In this document: positions 52,718 to 61,515 of the stretch, piece after piece | Numbering within the stretch: the first letter of the stretch is position 1 | Layout: each line of letters begins with the position of its first letter | From: PGZG01 sp046292765 | GTDB lineage: Bacteria; Pseudomonadota; Gammaproteobacteria; Pseudomonadales; Alcanivoracaceae | Direction: 5' to 3' | NCBI GenBank assembly: GCA_046292765.1 | Contig: JBKBQA010000004.1 | Coordinates: 1 to 64,000 of the forward strand | Length of the DNA: 64,000 nt | Made by a program: the position numbers and the translations under genes | The notes under the pieces: generated by a model | Seen by the model: the letters and a program-made list of their open reading frames with translations, nothing else | What the model was told of the DNA's origin: nothing | Database searches by the model: none

Positions 52718-52804
52718 GTTTCGATTTGGTTTGGCAGTGAACTTTTCCGGCAAGGGCTGGCCGACACTCTGGCCTCGCATCCTGCCGGATTCAAATTCTC
52801 GTAC

Positions 52805-53842
52805 TCACGGTGCCGGGTTCGGGTGTTCGGTGTGAATCGCTTCAATCTCCTTGGCTAGCGCATCGGTCATTGGCACTTCAATGCTGCGCAGGTTTTCTTC
52901 CAGTTGTGGCAATGAAGTGGCGCCAATGATGTTGCTGGTGACAAATGAGCGGGTGGTGACGTATTGCAGTGCCATCTGCGCCGGGGTGAGGCCATGGCGG
53001 GCCGCGAGCTGGCAGTATTTTTCCGTGGCGTCGCTGGCCTGGGTGTTGGTGTAGCGGGAGAAATACTTGAACAAGGTCAGGCGGGCGTTTTCAGGCCATT
53101 GATTGTGACGGTACTTGCCGGACAGCATGCCGAACGCGAGTGGAGAGTAGGCGAGCAGACCGATGGTCTCGCGGTGGCTGATTTCGGCGAGGCCGATTTC
53201 ATAGGTGCGGTTCAGCAGCGAATACGGATTCTGGATGGACACCGGGCGCGGGGCGCCCTGACGGTCGGCTTCGATGCAGTAGCGCATCACGCCCCACGGA
53301 GTTTCGTTCGACAGGCCGTAGTGGCGGATCTTGCCCTGCTTGATCAGGTCGTGGAGGGTGGCGACGGTGTCGGCGATCGGAGTCTGGTCTTCGTCGTCGC
53401 GATGGCGGTAGCCCAGCTTGCCAAAATAGTTGGTGTTCCGGTCCGGCCAGTGCATCTGGTAGAGATCGATGACGTCGGTGTGCAGGCGTTTCAGGCTGTC
53501 TTCCACGGCCGCAACAATATGCTCGCGATTCAGACGCGGGCCGCCGCGGATGTGTTTGATCCATTCGCCCGGGCCTGCGGCCTTGGTGGCGAGGATGACC
53601 TTGTTGCGGTTGCCGGTCTGTTTGAACCAGTCGCCGATGATCTGCTCGGTTTTGCCGTAGGTGTCCGGGGTGGCCGGCACGGCGTACATTTCGGCGGTGT
53701 CGAAGAAGGTGATGCCGTGATCAATCGCCATGTCCATCTGGGCGAAGCCGTCTTCGCGGGTGTTCTGCTTGCCCCAGGTCATGGTGCCGAGGCACAACGC
53801 GCTGACGTGGAGGTCGGTGTTGCCGAGGCGGCGGGTTTCCAT
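52805..53842 (-). CDS. Aldo/keto reductase (Tas-like)
   Basis: NADPH-dependent reductase of 345 residues with a TIM-barrel fold. Tetrad residues: Asp and Tyr in FFDTAEMY, Lys in LATKA, His in YQMHWPD. The sequence MRYCIEADRQG and LLAYSPLAFGMLSGKY match the Tas/YajO-like AKR group. The ATG at 53842 has CAGGAG upstream; an in-frame start at 53902 adds atypical residues. Divergent from the carotenoid oxygenase; physiological substrate unknown. Confidence 0.92.
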   Translation of the reverse strand: METRRLGNTDLHVSALCLGTMTWGKQNTREDGFAQMDMAIDHGITFFDTAEMYAVPATPDTYGKTEQIIGDWFKQTGNRNKVILATKAAGPGEWIKHIRGGPRLNREHIVAAVEDSLKRLHTDVIDLYQMHWPDRNTNYFGKLGYRHRDDEDQTPIADTVATLHDLIKQGKIRHYGLSNETPWGVMRYCIEADRQGAPRPVSIQNPYSLLNRTYEIGLAEISHRETIGLLAYSPLAFGMLSGKYRHNQWPENARLTLFKYFSRYTNTQASDATEKYCQLAARHGLTPAQMALQYVTTRSFVTSNIIGATSLPQLEENLRSIEVPMTDALAKEIEAIHTEHPNPAP

Positions 53843-54003
53843 GCGGGCTCCTGTCGAAGAGGTCAGGCAGGCATCATACCCGGAGCCTTTCCGGTTGTGC
53901 ATGAAGGCAGTGGGGAAACAGCTCGGATTACTTTGTATGAGATCATTGCCAGCAGCATGAAAGCGGCGTATTCACAGGGAAGAGCAATGCAATGGAGCAG
54001 GTC

Positions 54004-55467
54004 ATGAATCAGGCGGTCAAGATTGGCGGAGCCGAGTACAGCAATCCCAGGCTGGCGCATGTCGGCGGTTTCGAGGCGCTGGAGCAGGAGCTCGATTACC
54101 GGGTGCCGGCGAGCGAGGTAGAGGGCGCCATTCCGGCCAGCGTCCGTGGCACTTTCTTTCGCATCGGTCCGGGCCGCAACCGGCTTGGAGATCAGGTGTT
54201 TGGCCATTGGTTTGATGGCGATGGCATGCTTCACGGCGTCACCTTTACCGACGATGGCATCTGGTATCGCAATCGCTATGTGCGCACGCCAAAGTATCTG
54301 GCCGAGACAGCGGCGGGTAAGATTGTCTATCGCAGCTTTGGCCATAACGCCCCCGGCGGGGTGCTGAAGAATATCGGCCGGTTGCCGGCCAATGCCGCCA
54401 ATACCAGTCTGATCTGGCAAGGCGGTCGATTATTGGCGCTGTGGGAGGGTGGCCGGCCCTGGCAGGTGGATCCGGTGACGCTGGAGACGGTGGGCGAGTT
54501 CAACTACGGCGGCAAGCTCGGCGCCATGGATCCGTTCAGCGCCCACGGCAAGGTCGATCCGGCCACCGGCTATTACTACAACCACGGGCTCGGTGTCGGC
54601 GCCCGCGGCCCGCAGATCAATATCTACCGGATCAATCCTGAGGGCGAGCTGGTGGCTCGCACAGGGATTCCGGTAAAGGTGGCGGCTTTTGTTCACGACT
54701 GTGCCTTTGCCGGGGACTATCTGGTCTATTTTGTCCATCCGGTGGGATTCCGTAATCCGCTGCCGTTCCTGTCTGGCTGGAAGGCCTTTAATGAGTGCAT
54801 CCGCTACAACCCGGACTGGGGCATGGAGGCGCTGGTGGTGGAGGCCGCTACCCTGAAGCTGGTGAAGCGGATCCCGCTGGACCCGTTCGTGGTGTTCCAC
54901 TTCGGCAATGCCTGGCAGGAAGGGCGGGAGCTGGTGGTGGACCTGATGCGGTTTGAGGATTTTGCCGTCAACGAGACCTTGAGCGATATCTTCCATGCCG
55001 AGAACGAGGACGGCGGGCGACCCTGGCGTTACCGACTGAATATGGACCATGGCACCGCCCGGGCCGAGCCTCTGGCGATGGCCTGCAGTGGCGAGTTCCC
55101 CCAGTGGGATCTGCGCTACAGTGGCCGGCCCACCCGCTGGCTGTTCAGTGCCGCCATCGCCGATAACGGCACCAGTGGCTTCTTTAATGCCATCCAGCGG
55201 CTCGATACCGGTACCGGCGAGACCACCCTGCATGACTTTGGTCCGGGCCGGTTCACCTCCGAGGCGGTGTTCGTGCCGGAGGGAGAGGCAGAGGGGGATG
55301 GCTATTTGTGTGCGGTGGTGTACGATGCCGCCGCCCACCGCAGCGAGGTGGTGTTGCTGGACGCCCGCCGTGCCGGGCTACCGCAGGTGGCGAGGATTCC
55401 GTTGCACAACCATGTGCCATTCGGCTTCCATTGCGGCTATACCCCTCAGGCCTTTTTGCCCGGCTGA
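54004..55467 (+). CDS. Carotenoid oxygenase family dioxygenase
   Basis: Fe(II) dioxygenase of 487 residues with the seven-bladed propeller fold (RPE65/CCD/lignostilbene dioxygenase family). The four iron His ligands are in FSAHGKVD, FVHDCAF, VVFHFGNAW and PFGFHCGY. GHWFDGDGMLHGV is a family hallmark. I favour the ATG at 54004 because GGAG is six bases upstream; one at 53992 is possible. Substrate may be a carotenoid/retinoid or stilbene; no carotenoid synthesis genes are nearby. Confidence 0.92.
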   Translation: MNQAVKIGGAEYSNPRLAHVGGFEALEQELDYRVPASEVEGAIPASVRGTFFRIGPGRNRLGDQVFGHWFDGDGMLHGVTFTDDGIWYRNRYVRTPKYLAETAAGKIVYRSFGHNAPGGVLKNIGRLPANAANTSLIWQGGRLLALWEGGRPWQVDPVTLETVGEFNYGGKLGAMDPFSAHGKVDPATGYYYNHGLGVGARGPQINIYRINPEGELVARTGIPVKVAAFVHDCAFAGDYLVYFVHPVGFRNPLPFLSGWKAFNECIRYNPDWGMEALVVEAATLKLVKRIPLDPFVVFHFGNAWQEGRELVVDLMRFEDFAVNETLSDIFHAENEDGGRPWRYRLNMDHGTARAEPLAMACSGEFPQWDLRYSGRPTRWLFSAAIADNGTSGFFNAIQRLDTGTGETTLHDFGPGRFTSEAVFVPEGEAEGDGYLCAVVYDAAAHRSEVVLLDARRAGLPQVARIPLHNHVPFGFHCGYTPQAFLPG

Positions 55468-55493
55468 GGCCGGTTTTCGGCCCGGGAAATCGC

Positions 55494-55522
55494 TTGTTTT
55501 GGCCTGTCCGTTTCGGTAGACT
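55494..55522 (+). promoter_or_regulatory. Candidate sigma70 promoter for rplM-rpsI
   Basis: TTGTTT (55494-55499) and TAGACT (55517-55522) are separated by 17 bases, ~80 bases before the rplM ATG. The leader includes GGCG...CGCC, which could fold; L13 autoregulates through its leader in E. coli, but no specific site is claimed here. Confidence 0.5.
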
Positions 55523-55599
55523 TCGCGCTCTTTCTCTGGCGGGATTCTCGCCGAGTGGCCGGATTACCCCGTAACTGTTTGATTTGGGACAAGAATTCC

Positions 55600-56028
55600 A
55601 TGAAGACCTTCAACGCGACCTCAGAGACCGTCAAGCGCGACTGGTACGTGGTAGACGCTGCCGGCAAGACCCTCGGTCGCCTGGCCAGCGAAGTGGCCAC
55701 CCGCCTGCGCGGCAAGCACAAGCCGGAATATACCCCGCATGTTGATACCGGCGACTACATCGTCATCGTCAATGCCGAGAAGGTTGCGGTGACTGGCAAG
55801 AAAGCGGGCGACAAGGTTTACTACCATCACACCGGTTACATCGGTGGCATGAAGTCGATCACTTTCGAAAAGCTGATCGATCGCAAGCCGGAAATGGCCA
55901 TCGAGCTGGCGGTGAAAGGTATGATGCCGCGCAACCCGCTGGGCCGCGCCATGCTGCGTAAACTGAAGGTCTACGCCGGCAACGAACATCCGCATGCTGC
56001 GCAACAGCCGCAGCCGCTGAACATCTGA
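55600..56028 (+). CDS. rplM: 50S ribosomal protein L13
   Basis: Early-assembly 50S protein of 142 residues. Standard sequences are RDWYVVDAAGKTLGRLAS near the N-terminus, VYYHHTGYIGGMKS, and MMPRNPLGRAMLRKLKVYAG near the C-terminus. I start at the ATG at 55600 (MKTFNATSE). First gene of rplM-rpsI, 13 bases before rpsI. Confidence 0.98.
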   Translation: MKTFNATSETVKRDWYVVDAAGKTLGRLASEVATRLRGKHKPEYTPHVDTGDYIVIVNAEKVAVTGKKAGDKVYYHHTGYIGGMKSITFEKLIDRKPEMAIELAVKGMMPRNPLGRAMLRKLKVYAGNEHPHAAQQPQPLNI

Positions 56029-56041
56029 GGATCAAGAGCAC

Positions 56042-56437
56042 ATGGCAACTGCAGCAGCTAACTACGGTACCGGTCGTCGCAAAACTTCCGCGGCGCGTGT
56101 TTTCATTCGTCCGGGCAGCGGCAACATCACCATCAATGGCCGCACGCTGGATCAGTATTTTGGTCGTGAAACCGCTCGCATGGTCGTGCGCCAGCCGCTT
56201 GAGCTGGTTCAGGCTGGTGATCGCTTCGACATCAACGTTACCGTCAAGGGCGGCGGCACAACCGGTCAGGCCGGCGCCATTCGCCACGGCATCACCCGTG
56301 CACTGATGGAGTATGACGAAACCCTGCGCGCTTCCCTGCGCAAGGCTGGTTTCGTTACCCGCGATGCCCGTGAAGTCGAGCGTAAGAAGATCGGTCTGCA
56401 CAAAGCCCGTCGTCGTCCGCAGTTCTCCAAGCGCTGA
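56042..56437 (+). CDS. rpsI: 30S ribosomal protein S9
   Basis: Protein of 131 residues; its C-terminal tail reaches the ribosomal P site. NYGTGRRKTSAARVF near the N-terminus and HKARRRPQFSKR at the end are invariant-type S9 sequences. Followed by an intrinsic terminator. Confidence 0.98.
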   Translation: MATAAANYGTGRRKTSAARVFIRPGSGNITINGRTLDQYFGRETARMVVRQPLELVQAGDRFDINVTVKGGGTTGQAGAIRHGITRALMEYDETLRASLRKAGFVTRDAREVERKKIGLHKARRRPQFSKR

Positions 56438-56456
56438 TACGACTGCAGCAGACCCG

Positions 56457-56483
56457 AAAAAGCCCGGTTATACCGGGCTTTTT
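56457..56483 (+). terminator. Terminator after rpsI
   Basis: AAAAAGCCCGGT and ACCGGGCTTTTTT pair with a three-base loop and end in six T. It lies 20 bases after the rpsI stop. Confidence 0.93.
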
Positions 56484-56694
56484 TGTGCGCGGCTGGCGGC
56501 CGCGACAGGACCGGAAAGCCACTAATCCCGGTTGTCACGTGTGGTCTTTTTCATTACCATTCGCCACGCCTCAAAAGGCCGGTGCTGTCATGTCCTTCAC
56601 GGACCGGAAAGCGCCGCCGACCACCCTGTCACGAGGATGTCCTCGAGCCGCCTGGAACACCCCCGGGCGTGGGATCCAAGGGGAGATAATCTCA

Positions 56695-57285
56695 ATGAGT
56701 AAAGACGGCGTTAATACCAGCCGCCGCACGTTCCTGATCGGTACCACCAGTGCTATCGGTGCCGTCGGTGTCGCGGGTCTTGCAGTGCCTTTCGTCAAAT
56801 CCTGGCAGCCCAGCGCCCGTGCGAAAAATGCCGGCGCCCCGGTCAGCGTGGATATCAGCAAGCTTGAGTCCGGTCAGCGCGTGGTACGCGAGTGGCGTGG
56901 TCAGCCGGTATGGGTGGTGCGTCGCACTGACACCATGCTGGAAGATCTGGCCAAGGTGGAACCCAGCCTCGCCGATCCCGAGTCGAGTGTTGATCAGCAG
57001 CCCGACTATGCCCGTAACAGTTACCGTTCGATCAAGCCGGAGTTTCTGGTGCTTGTCGGTACCTGTACGCATCTGGGTTGTTCGCCGACTTACAACCCGA
57101 ACCCGACCGTGGAAGTGGGCCTGCAGTACGGCGGTTTTTACTGCCCATGCCACGGCTCCCGCTTTGACTTCGCCGGTCGTGTTTATTCCGGTGTGCCGGC
57201 GCCGACCAACATGGTGGTTCCGCCGCACTCCTACCTCAGTGAGTCGGTGGTGATCATCGGTTCTGAAGAAGGGGAGACCGCATAA
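56695..57285 (+). CDS. petA: Ubiquinol-cytochrome c reductase iron-sulfur (Rieske) subunit
   Basis: Complex III Rieske protein of 196 residues. A Tat-type signal anchor (SRRTFL at 9-14, hydrophobic helix ~14-34) holds it in the inner membrane. The 2Fe-2S ligands are Cys124 and His126 (CTHLGC) and Cys150 and His153 (CPCHGS); Cys129 and Cys152 form the disulfide. AGGGGAGA precedes the ATG. One-base overlap with petB. Confidence 0.97.
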   Translation: MSKDGVNTSRRTFLIGTTSAIGAVGVAGLAVPFVKSWQPSARAKNAGAPVSVDISKLESGQRVVREWRGQPVWVVRRTDTMLEDLAKVEPSLADPESSVDQQPDYARNSYRSIKPEFLVLVGTCTHLGCSPTYNPNPTVEVGLQYGGFYCPCHGSRFDFAGRVYSGVPAPTNMVVPPHSYLSESVVIIGSEEGETA

Positions 57286-58568
57286 TGGGCCTGCTGACTC
57301 GTGCCGTGGATTGGGTTGATGCCCGCCTTCCGGTAGTTGAAGCCTTCAAGAAGCATATGTCCGAGTACTATGCGCCGAAGAACTTCAACTTCATGTACTA
57401 CTTTGGCGTGTTCTCCATTGTGGTACTGGTAAACCAGCTGCTCACCGGCATCTGGCTGACCATGTTCTATTCTCCGACCGAGGCTTTTGATTCGGTCGAA
57501 TACATCATGCGCGATGTGCAATACGGCTGGCTGATCCGCTACATGCATGCGGTTGGCGCGTCGATGTTCTTCGCCGTTGTTTATCTGCACATGTTCCGTG
57601 GTTTGATGTACGGCTCCTACAAGCCGCCGCGTGAGTTGGTGTGGATCTTCGGTATGCTGATCTATCTGGCACTGATGGCCGAAGGTTTCCTCGGTTATGT
57701 GCTGCCCTGGGGCAACATGTCCTACTGGGGTGCACAGGTGATCGTATCGCTGGTAGGCGCTGTTCCCTACGATGTGATTCCGTTCATCGATGCCAAAGAA
57801 GGCAAGGAAATCGGTGAGGCCATCGCCACTTGGGTGCGCGGTGACTACCTGCTGTCCGATGCTACCGTGAACAAGTTCTTCGCCCTGCACGTGGTGCTGA
57901 TCCCGATCGTGCTGCTGGCACTGGTGGTGCTGCATATTCTGGCTCTGCACGAAGTGGGTTCGAACAACCCGGATGGTGTCGAGATCAAGAAGGTAAAGGA
58001 TGAGAACGGCATTCCGAAGGATGGCATCCCGTTCCACCCGTACTACACCGTAAAGGATCTGGCCGGCATCATCGTCTTCCTGGCGGTATTTGCCACTGTG
58101 GTGTTCTTCTTCCCGGATGGCGGTGGTTACTTCATCGAGCGGCCCAACTTCGAGCCGGCTAACCCGCTGAAGACGCCGGACCATATTGCGCCGGTGTGGT
58201 ACTACGGCCCGTACTACGCGATGCTGCGTGCCACCACCTTCAGCTTCATCTTTGATGCCAAGACCTGGGGTCTGTTCGCCATGGGCGGCGCGATCGCCAT
58301 CCTGTTCGTGGTGCCGTGGCTCGACCGTCACCCGGTCAAGTCGATCCGCTACAAGGGCTGGATCAGCAAGCTGGCGTTGACCCTGTTTGCCATCGACTTC
58401 CTGGTGCTGGGTTACCTCGGAACCCAGCCGGGGTCACCGGTCAAGACTGCGATTGCGCAGATCGGCACCATCTACTACTTCGCTTTCTTCCTGGTGGTGC
58501 TGCCGTTCGCACACCGCTTTGAAACCTCGAAGCCGGTGCCCGAGCGCGTCACCATGGGAGGTCACTGA
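57285..58568 (+). CDS. petB: Ubiquinol-cytochrome c reductase cytochrome b
   Basis: Integral membrane subunit of 427 residues with eight transmembrane helices. Paired heme His residues lie in helices B and D (MHAVGAS, YLHMFRG; ALHVV and VLHILALH). Qo-site motifs SYWGAQV and the PDWxxxPEW-like loop are recognisable. It has an insertion around PYDVIPFIDAKEGKEIGEA before WVRGDY that shorter homologues lack. Overlaps petC by one base. Confidence 0.96.
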   Translation: MGLLTRAVDWVDARLPVVEAFKKHMSEYYAPKNFNFMYYFGVFSIVVLVNQLLTGIWLTMFYSPTEAFDSVEYIMRDVQYGWLIRYMHAVGASMFFAVVYLHMFRGLMYGSYKPPRELVWIFGMLIYLALMAEGFLGYVLPWGNMSYWGAQVIVSLVGAVPYDVIPFIDAKEGKEIGEAIATWVRGDYLLSDATVNKFFALHVVLIPIVLLALVVLHILALHEVGSNNPDGVEIKKVKDENGIPKDGIPFHPYYTVKDLAGIIVFLAVFATVVFFFPDGGGYFIERPNFEPANPLKTPDHIAPVWYYGPYYAMLRATTFSFIFDAKTWGLFAMGGAIAILFVVPWLDRHPVKSIRYKGWISKLALTLFAIDFLVLGYLGTQPGSPVKTAIAQIGTIYYFAFFLVVLPFAHRFETSKPVPERVTMGGH

Positions 58569-59218
58569 TGAAAAAGCTTGCCGTAATCCTGTTCTGCCTG
58601 CCGGCTCTGGCGTTCGCCGCCGGCGGCTACAATGAGCATGTGGTCAGTGCACCGATCAATCTGAAGGATCGTGTCTCCCTGCAAAATGGCGCCAAGCTGT
58701 TCGTCAACTACTGCATGGGCTGCCATACACTCAAGTACTTGCGTTACGAGCGTATGGCCGATGATCTGGGTATTCCCCACGATCTGGTCATGGAGCACCT
58801 GAACTTCACGTCCGAGCGTATCGGCGATCCGATGCTGAATGCGATGGACCCGAAGGTGGCCGAACAGTGGTTTGGTGCGGCGCCGCCGGATTTGACCCTG
58901 ACCGCTCGTCTGCGCACCCCGGACTGGTTGTACTCCTATCTGGTAAGCTTCTACCCGGATGATGAGCGTCCGTACGGCTACAACAACAAGGTGTTCCCGC
59001 TTGTCGGCATGCCGCACGTCATGGCGAGCCTTGAGGAGGAGCTGGGTGAGGACAAGTTCAAGTCGGAAATGGCCGACCTGACCAACTTCCTCACCTACGC
59101 CTCGGAGCCGGCACGACTGGAGCGCGAGCGCCTCGGTGTATATGTGCTGGTATTCCTGTTCATCCTGTTCTGGCCTGCCTACTTCCTGAAGAAGGAATAC
59201 TGGAAGGACGTTCACTGA
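58568..59218 (+). CDS. petC: Ubiquinol-cytochrome c reductase cytochrome c1
   Basis: Membrane-anchored c-type cytochrome of 216 residues. Signal peptide (1-18), heme-binding CMGCH (49-53), likely Met ligand 148 in GMPHV, and a C-terminal transmembrane anchor (~192-208) ending LKKEYWKDVH. It is shorter than the ~250-260 residue homologues I recall, lacking a segment between the Met ligand and the anchor. Last gene of petABC, followed by a terminator. Confidence 0.95.
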   Translation: MKKLAVILFCLPALAFAAGGYNEHVVSAPINLKDRVSLQNGAKLFVNYCMGCHTLKYLRYERMADDLGIPHDLVMEHLNFTSERIGDPMLNAMDPKVAEQWFGAAPPDLTLTARLRTPDWLYSYLVSFYPDDERPYGYNNKVFPLVGMPHVMASLEEELGEDKFKSEMADLTNFLTYASEPARLERERLGVYVLVFLFILFWPAYFLKKEYWKDVH

Positions 59219-59246
59219 ACAGTGCTCTGACCGGGCAGCAACACGG

Positions 59247-59288
59247 GAAGCAGGGTAGTCGCTCGGCGGCTACCCTGCTTCTCTCTTT
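59247..59288 (+). terminator. Terminator after petABC
   Basis: GAAGCAGGGTAG (59247-59258) and CTACCCTGCTTC (59270-59281) form a perfect 12-bp stem with an 11-base loop, followed by TCTCTTT. It separates petC from sspA. Confidence 0.85.
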
Positions 59289-59315
59289 ACAGCTATTGCA
59301 GGAGTACAGTGAAAG

Positions 59316-59954
59316 ATGGGTGTCGTGACCAGACGATCGTCGATGACCTTTTTCTCCAATCCACGGGATCATTACAGCCACCGCGTCCGTATCGTTCTGG
59401 CTGAAAAAGGTGTGACCGTGGATATCGTGGATGTGGAAATCCACGACAAGCCGGAAGATCTGGCCCACTACAACCCCTATAACGAAGTGCCGACCCTGGT
59501 GGATCGGGATCTCAGCCTGTACCAGTCCAGCGTCATCATGGAATATCTGGACGAGCGCTTCCCGCACCCGCCGCTGCTGCCGGTTTACCCGGTGGCGCGC
59601 GCCACCAGTCGTCAGCTGATCCATCGCATTGAGCGCGATTGGTGCGGGCATGTGGATACTATTCTGCGCGGCGAAGAGAAAGAGGCCGTGCTGAACAAGC
59701 ACCGCAAGGAACTGCGCGAAAGCCTGATCGCGGTGGCGCCGCTGTTCCTCGACAAGCCGTTCTTCATGAATGAAGAGTTCACCCTGGTGGATTGCGCTCT
59801 GGCGCCGATCTTGTGGCGTCTGCCAGTGCTCGGGCTCGACTTGCCGGCCAAGCAGTGCAAGCCGATTTCCGACTATGCCGAGCGCATGTTCGACCGCGAT
59901 GGTTTTCAGGCCAGCCTGTCTGACCAGGAGCGGGAACTCCGCCACCTGGCCTGA
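59316..59954 (+). CDS. sspA: Stringent starvation protein A
   Basis: RNA polymerase-associated GST-fold protein of 212 residues that activates stationary-phase and acid-tolerance genes. NPRDHYSHRVRIVLAEKG and NPYNEVPTLVDRDL form the thioredoxin-like N-domain; the C-domain is helical. It shares one base with the sspB start. Position after petABC is standard. Confidence 0.96.
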   Translation: MGVVTRRSSMTFFSNPRDHYSHRVRIVLAEKGVTVDIVDVEIHDKPEDLAHYNPYNEVPTLVDRDLSLYQSSVIMEYLDERFPHPPLLPVYPVARATSRQLIHRIERDWCGHVDTILRGEEKEAVLNKHRKELRESLIAVAPLFLDKPFFMNEEFTLVDCALAPILWRLPVLGLDLPAKQCKPISDYAERMFDRDGFQASLSDQERELRHLA

Positions 59955-60340
59955 TGAGCACCATGACCCCGAATCGCCCGTATCTGATACGGGCGATGTA
60001 TGACTGGATCTGCGATAACGGCCTGACGCCGCACTTGGCGGTGGACGCTCATTATCCCGGTATACGGGTGCCGCAGGAGTTCGTCAGCAACGGTCAAATC
60101 GTCCTCAACCTGTCACCTTCTGCTGTTCAGGGACTGGTGGCGGGCAACGAGGAGATCATCTTCTCGGCGCGCTTCGGCGGTATTCCCCGCAACCTGATTA
60201 TTCCGGTGGGCGCGGTGCTGGCGGTTTATGCGCGCGAGAACGGCGAGGGCATGGCATTCTCAATGGACGACATGCCGCCGCCGGAGCCGAATGATCCGGC
60301 ACCGGACGAGGGGCGACCTTCGCTCAGGGTAGTGAAATAG
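59954..60340 (+). CDS. sspB: ClpXP protease specificity-enhancing factor SspB
   Basis: Adaptor of 128 residues that delivers ssrA-tagged proteins to ClpXP. The globular peptide-binding domain (~5-110) has PYLIRAMYDWICDNGLTPH and FSARFGG; a flexible tail ends in the ClpX-binding LRVVK. Coupled to sspA (TGATG) and convergent with the BON lipoprotein. Confidence 0.96.
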   Translation: MSTMTPNRPYLIRAMYDWICDNGLTPHLAVDAHYPGIRVPQEFVSNGQIVLNLSPSAVQGLVAGNEEIIFSARFGGIPRNLIIPVGAVLAVYARENGEGMAFSMDDMPPPEPNDPAPDEGRPSLRVVK

Positions 60341-60343
60341 ACA

Positions 60344-60375
60344 ACATCGACTGACGCTTTGGCGTTAGTCGATGT
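60344..60375. repeat. Hairpin between convergent sspB and BON lipoprotein gene
   Basis: ACATCGACTGACGC (60344-60357) and GCGTTAGTCGATGT (60362-60375) pair around TTTG with one G-U. The right arm overlaps the 3' end of the BON gene. No T tract follows on either strand, so it is a weak terminator or RNA-stabilising hairpin. Confidence 0.55.
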
Positions 60376-60937
60376 ACTCGATAATCTTGACGATTTTCTG
60401 CACGCCGTAAGATTTCTGCACCTGCGCCACGGCCGCGTCTGCTTCTTTTCGTGTCATCAATCCCATCAGATAGACCACCCCGTTCTCGGTCACCACCTTG
60501 GTGCGGGATGCGCGAGCATCGCCGGCGAAGGCGAGCCGGGTTTTGACCTTGGTGGTGAGCCAGGCATCGTTGATGCCGGCTAGGAACGATTTGTGCCCGG
60601 ATACCGCCAGTTCATTATGAACCTGCTGTACGCGGCGAATGGCAGCGGCAATTTCGCCAGCCTGATTGCGTTGGGCGTCGTTGCTTACCTGTCCGGCCAG
60701 TAGTACATGGCCGTTGAAGCTGACCACCACGATGCGCTGTTGTGACAGCGGTGGTCCAGCGCGCTTCAGATTGATGCGCGTCTTGGTTTCGATGGCCTGA
60801 TCCTCGATCACTGAGCCAAAGGTGCGTTCACCATGATTGCGGTCAACCGGCTCTTCGGAGAGCGGAGCGACCAGGGTGGCGCAGCCGGTCAGCCAGATAA
60901 GGCAGAGCAGGCTCATTGATGCGCGCAGGGTAATCAT
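60365..60937 (-). CDS. dolP: BON-domain outer-membrane lipoprotein (DolP/YraP type)
   Basis: Lipoprotein of 190 residues. The lipobox is LTGC with lipidated Cys19, followed by two BON domains (~45-115 and ~120-188) typical of DolP/YraP, which supports outer-membrane integrity in E. coli. The second BON domain has AWLTTKVKTRLAF and VVTENGVVYLMG. It is coupled by a one-base overlap to the SIS gene. Confidence 0.92.
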   Translation of the reverse strand: MITLRASMSLLCLIWLTGCATLVAPLSEEPVDRNHGERTFGSVIEDQAIETKTRINLKRAGPPLSQQRIVVVSFNGHVLLAGQVSNDAQRNQAGEIAAAIRRVQQVHNELAVSGHKSFLAGINDAWLTTKVKTRLAFAGDARASRTKVVTENGVVYLMGLMTRKEADAAVAQVQKSYGVQKIVKIIEYID

Positions 60938-61482
60938 CAGGACATTTCTCCAAAGAGTTGCTGTTCAATATGGTCGCACAGGGTATGCAGCACCAGAAGC
61001 GCTGTTTCATGACAGCGCGACGGTTTATCGGACGATAGCAGGATCGCTTGCTCCCGGTGATCCTGCAGTGGTGGCAGTGATGCAGAAGACTCGATCAGCA
61101 GCAGCACGGCCACATCACGATCGCGGGCGGCATGAATCAGGGCGTCAAGGGTGTTTGCTGAGGGCAGGACCAGAATCAGGGTATCACCGGACTGGCCCAG
61201 CGCGCGCAGGGCATTGGCACGCTCATCTGCGCCTGGCCCGGCGAGCGATAATGCCGGCAGCGGCGGCCGTTCACGGCCGTTGCCGTGCACCAGCAGGTTG
61301 GCGCAATGGCTGGCCCACAAGGTGCCGCTGCCATCGCCGCTGACAAGAATGCGTCCGCCCTCCAATAGGCTGCCAACAAGGCGATCGCCGGCGTGGGCAA
61401 TTTGCGCCGGCACTTGCTCGGCGGCCTTCATGGTGTGCTCAATGTTATCCGCAAACTGCTCACGGACGCGGTGTAGGGTCAT
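60937..61482 (-). CDS. SIS-domain protein (DiaA/GmhA-like)
   Basis: Protein of 181 residues with a SIS fold: N-terminal helices, then ILVSGDGSGTLWASHCANLL and a second loop GQSGDTLILVLPS. In this lpoA-yraN-(SIS)-BON position E. coli has diaA, the DnaA-binding replication initiator protein. The GNGGSA motif typical of GmhA/DiaA is altered here (GDGSGT), so catalytic activity is doubtful; DiaA-type binding is a context inference. Confidence 0.82.
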   Translation of the reverse strand: MTLHRVREQFADNIEHTMKAAEQVPAQIAHAGDRLVGSLLEGGRILVSGDGSGTLWASHCANLLVHGNGRERPPLPALSLAGPGADERANALRALGQSGDTLILVLPSANTLDALIHAARDRDVAVLLLIESSASLPPLQDHREQAILLSSDKPSRCHETALLVLHTLCDHIEQQLFGEMS

Positions 61483-61515
61483 GCGCAGGCTGTCTCCATA
61501 ATGGTGGCCTTGTTG

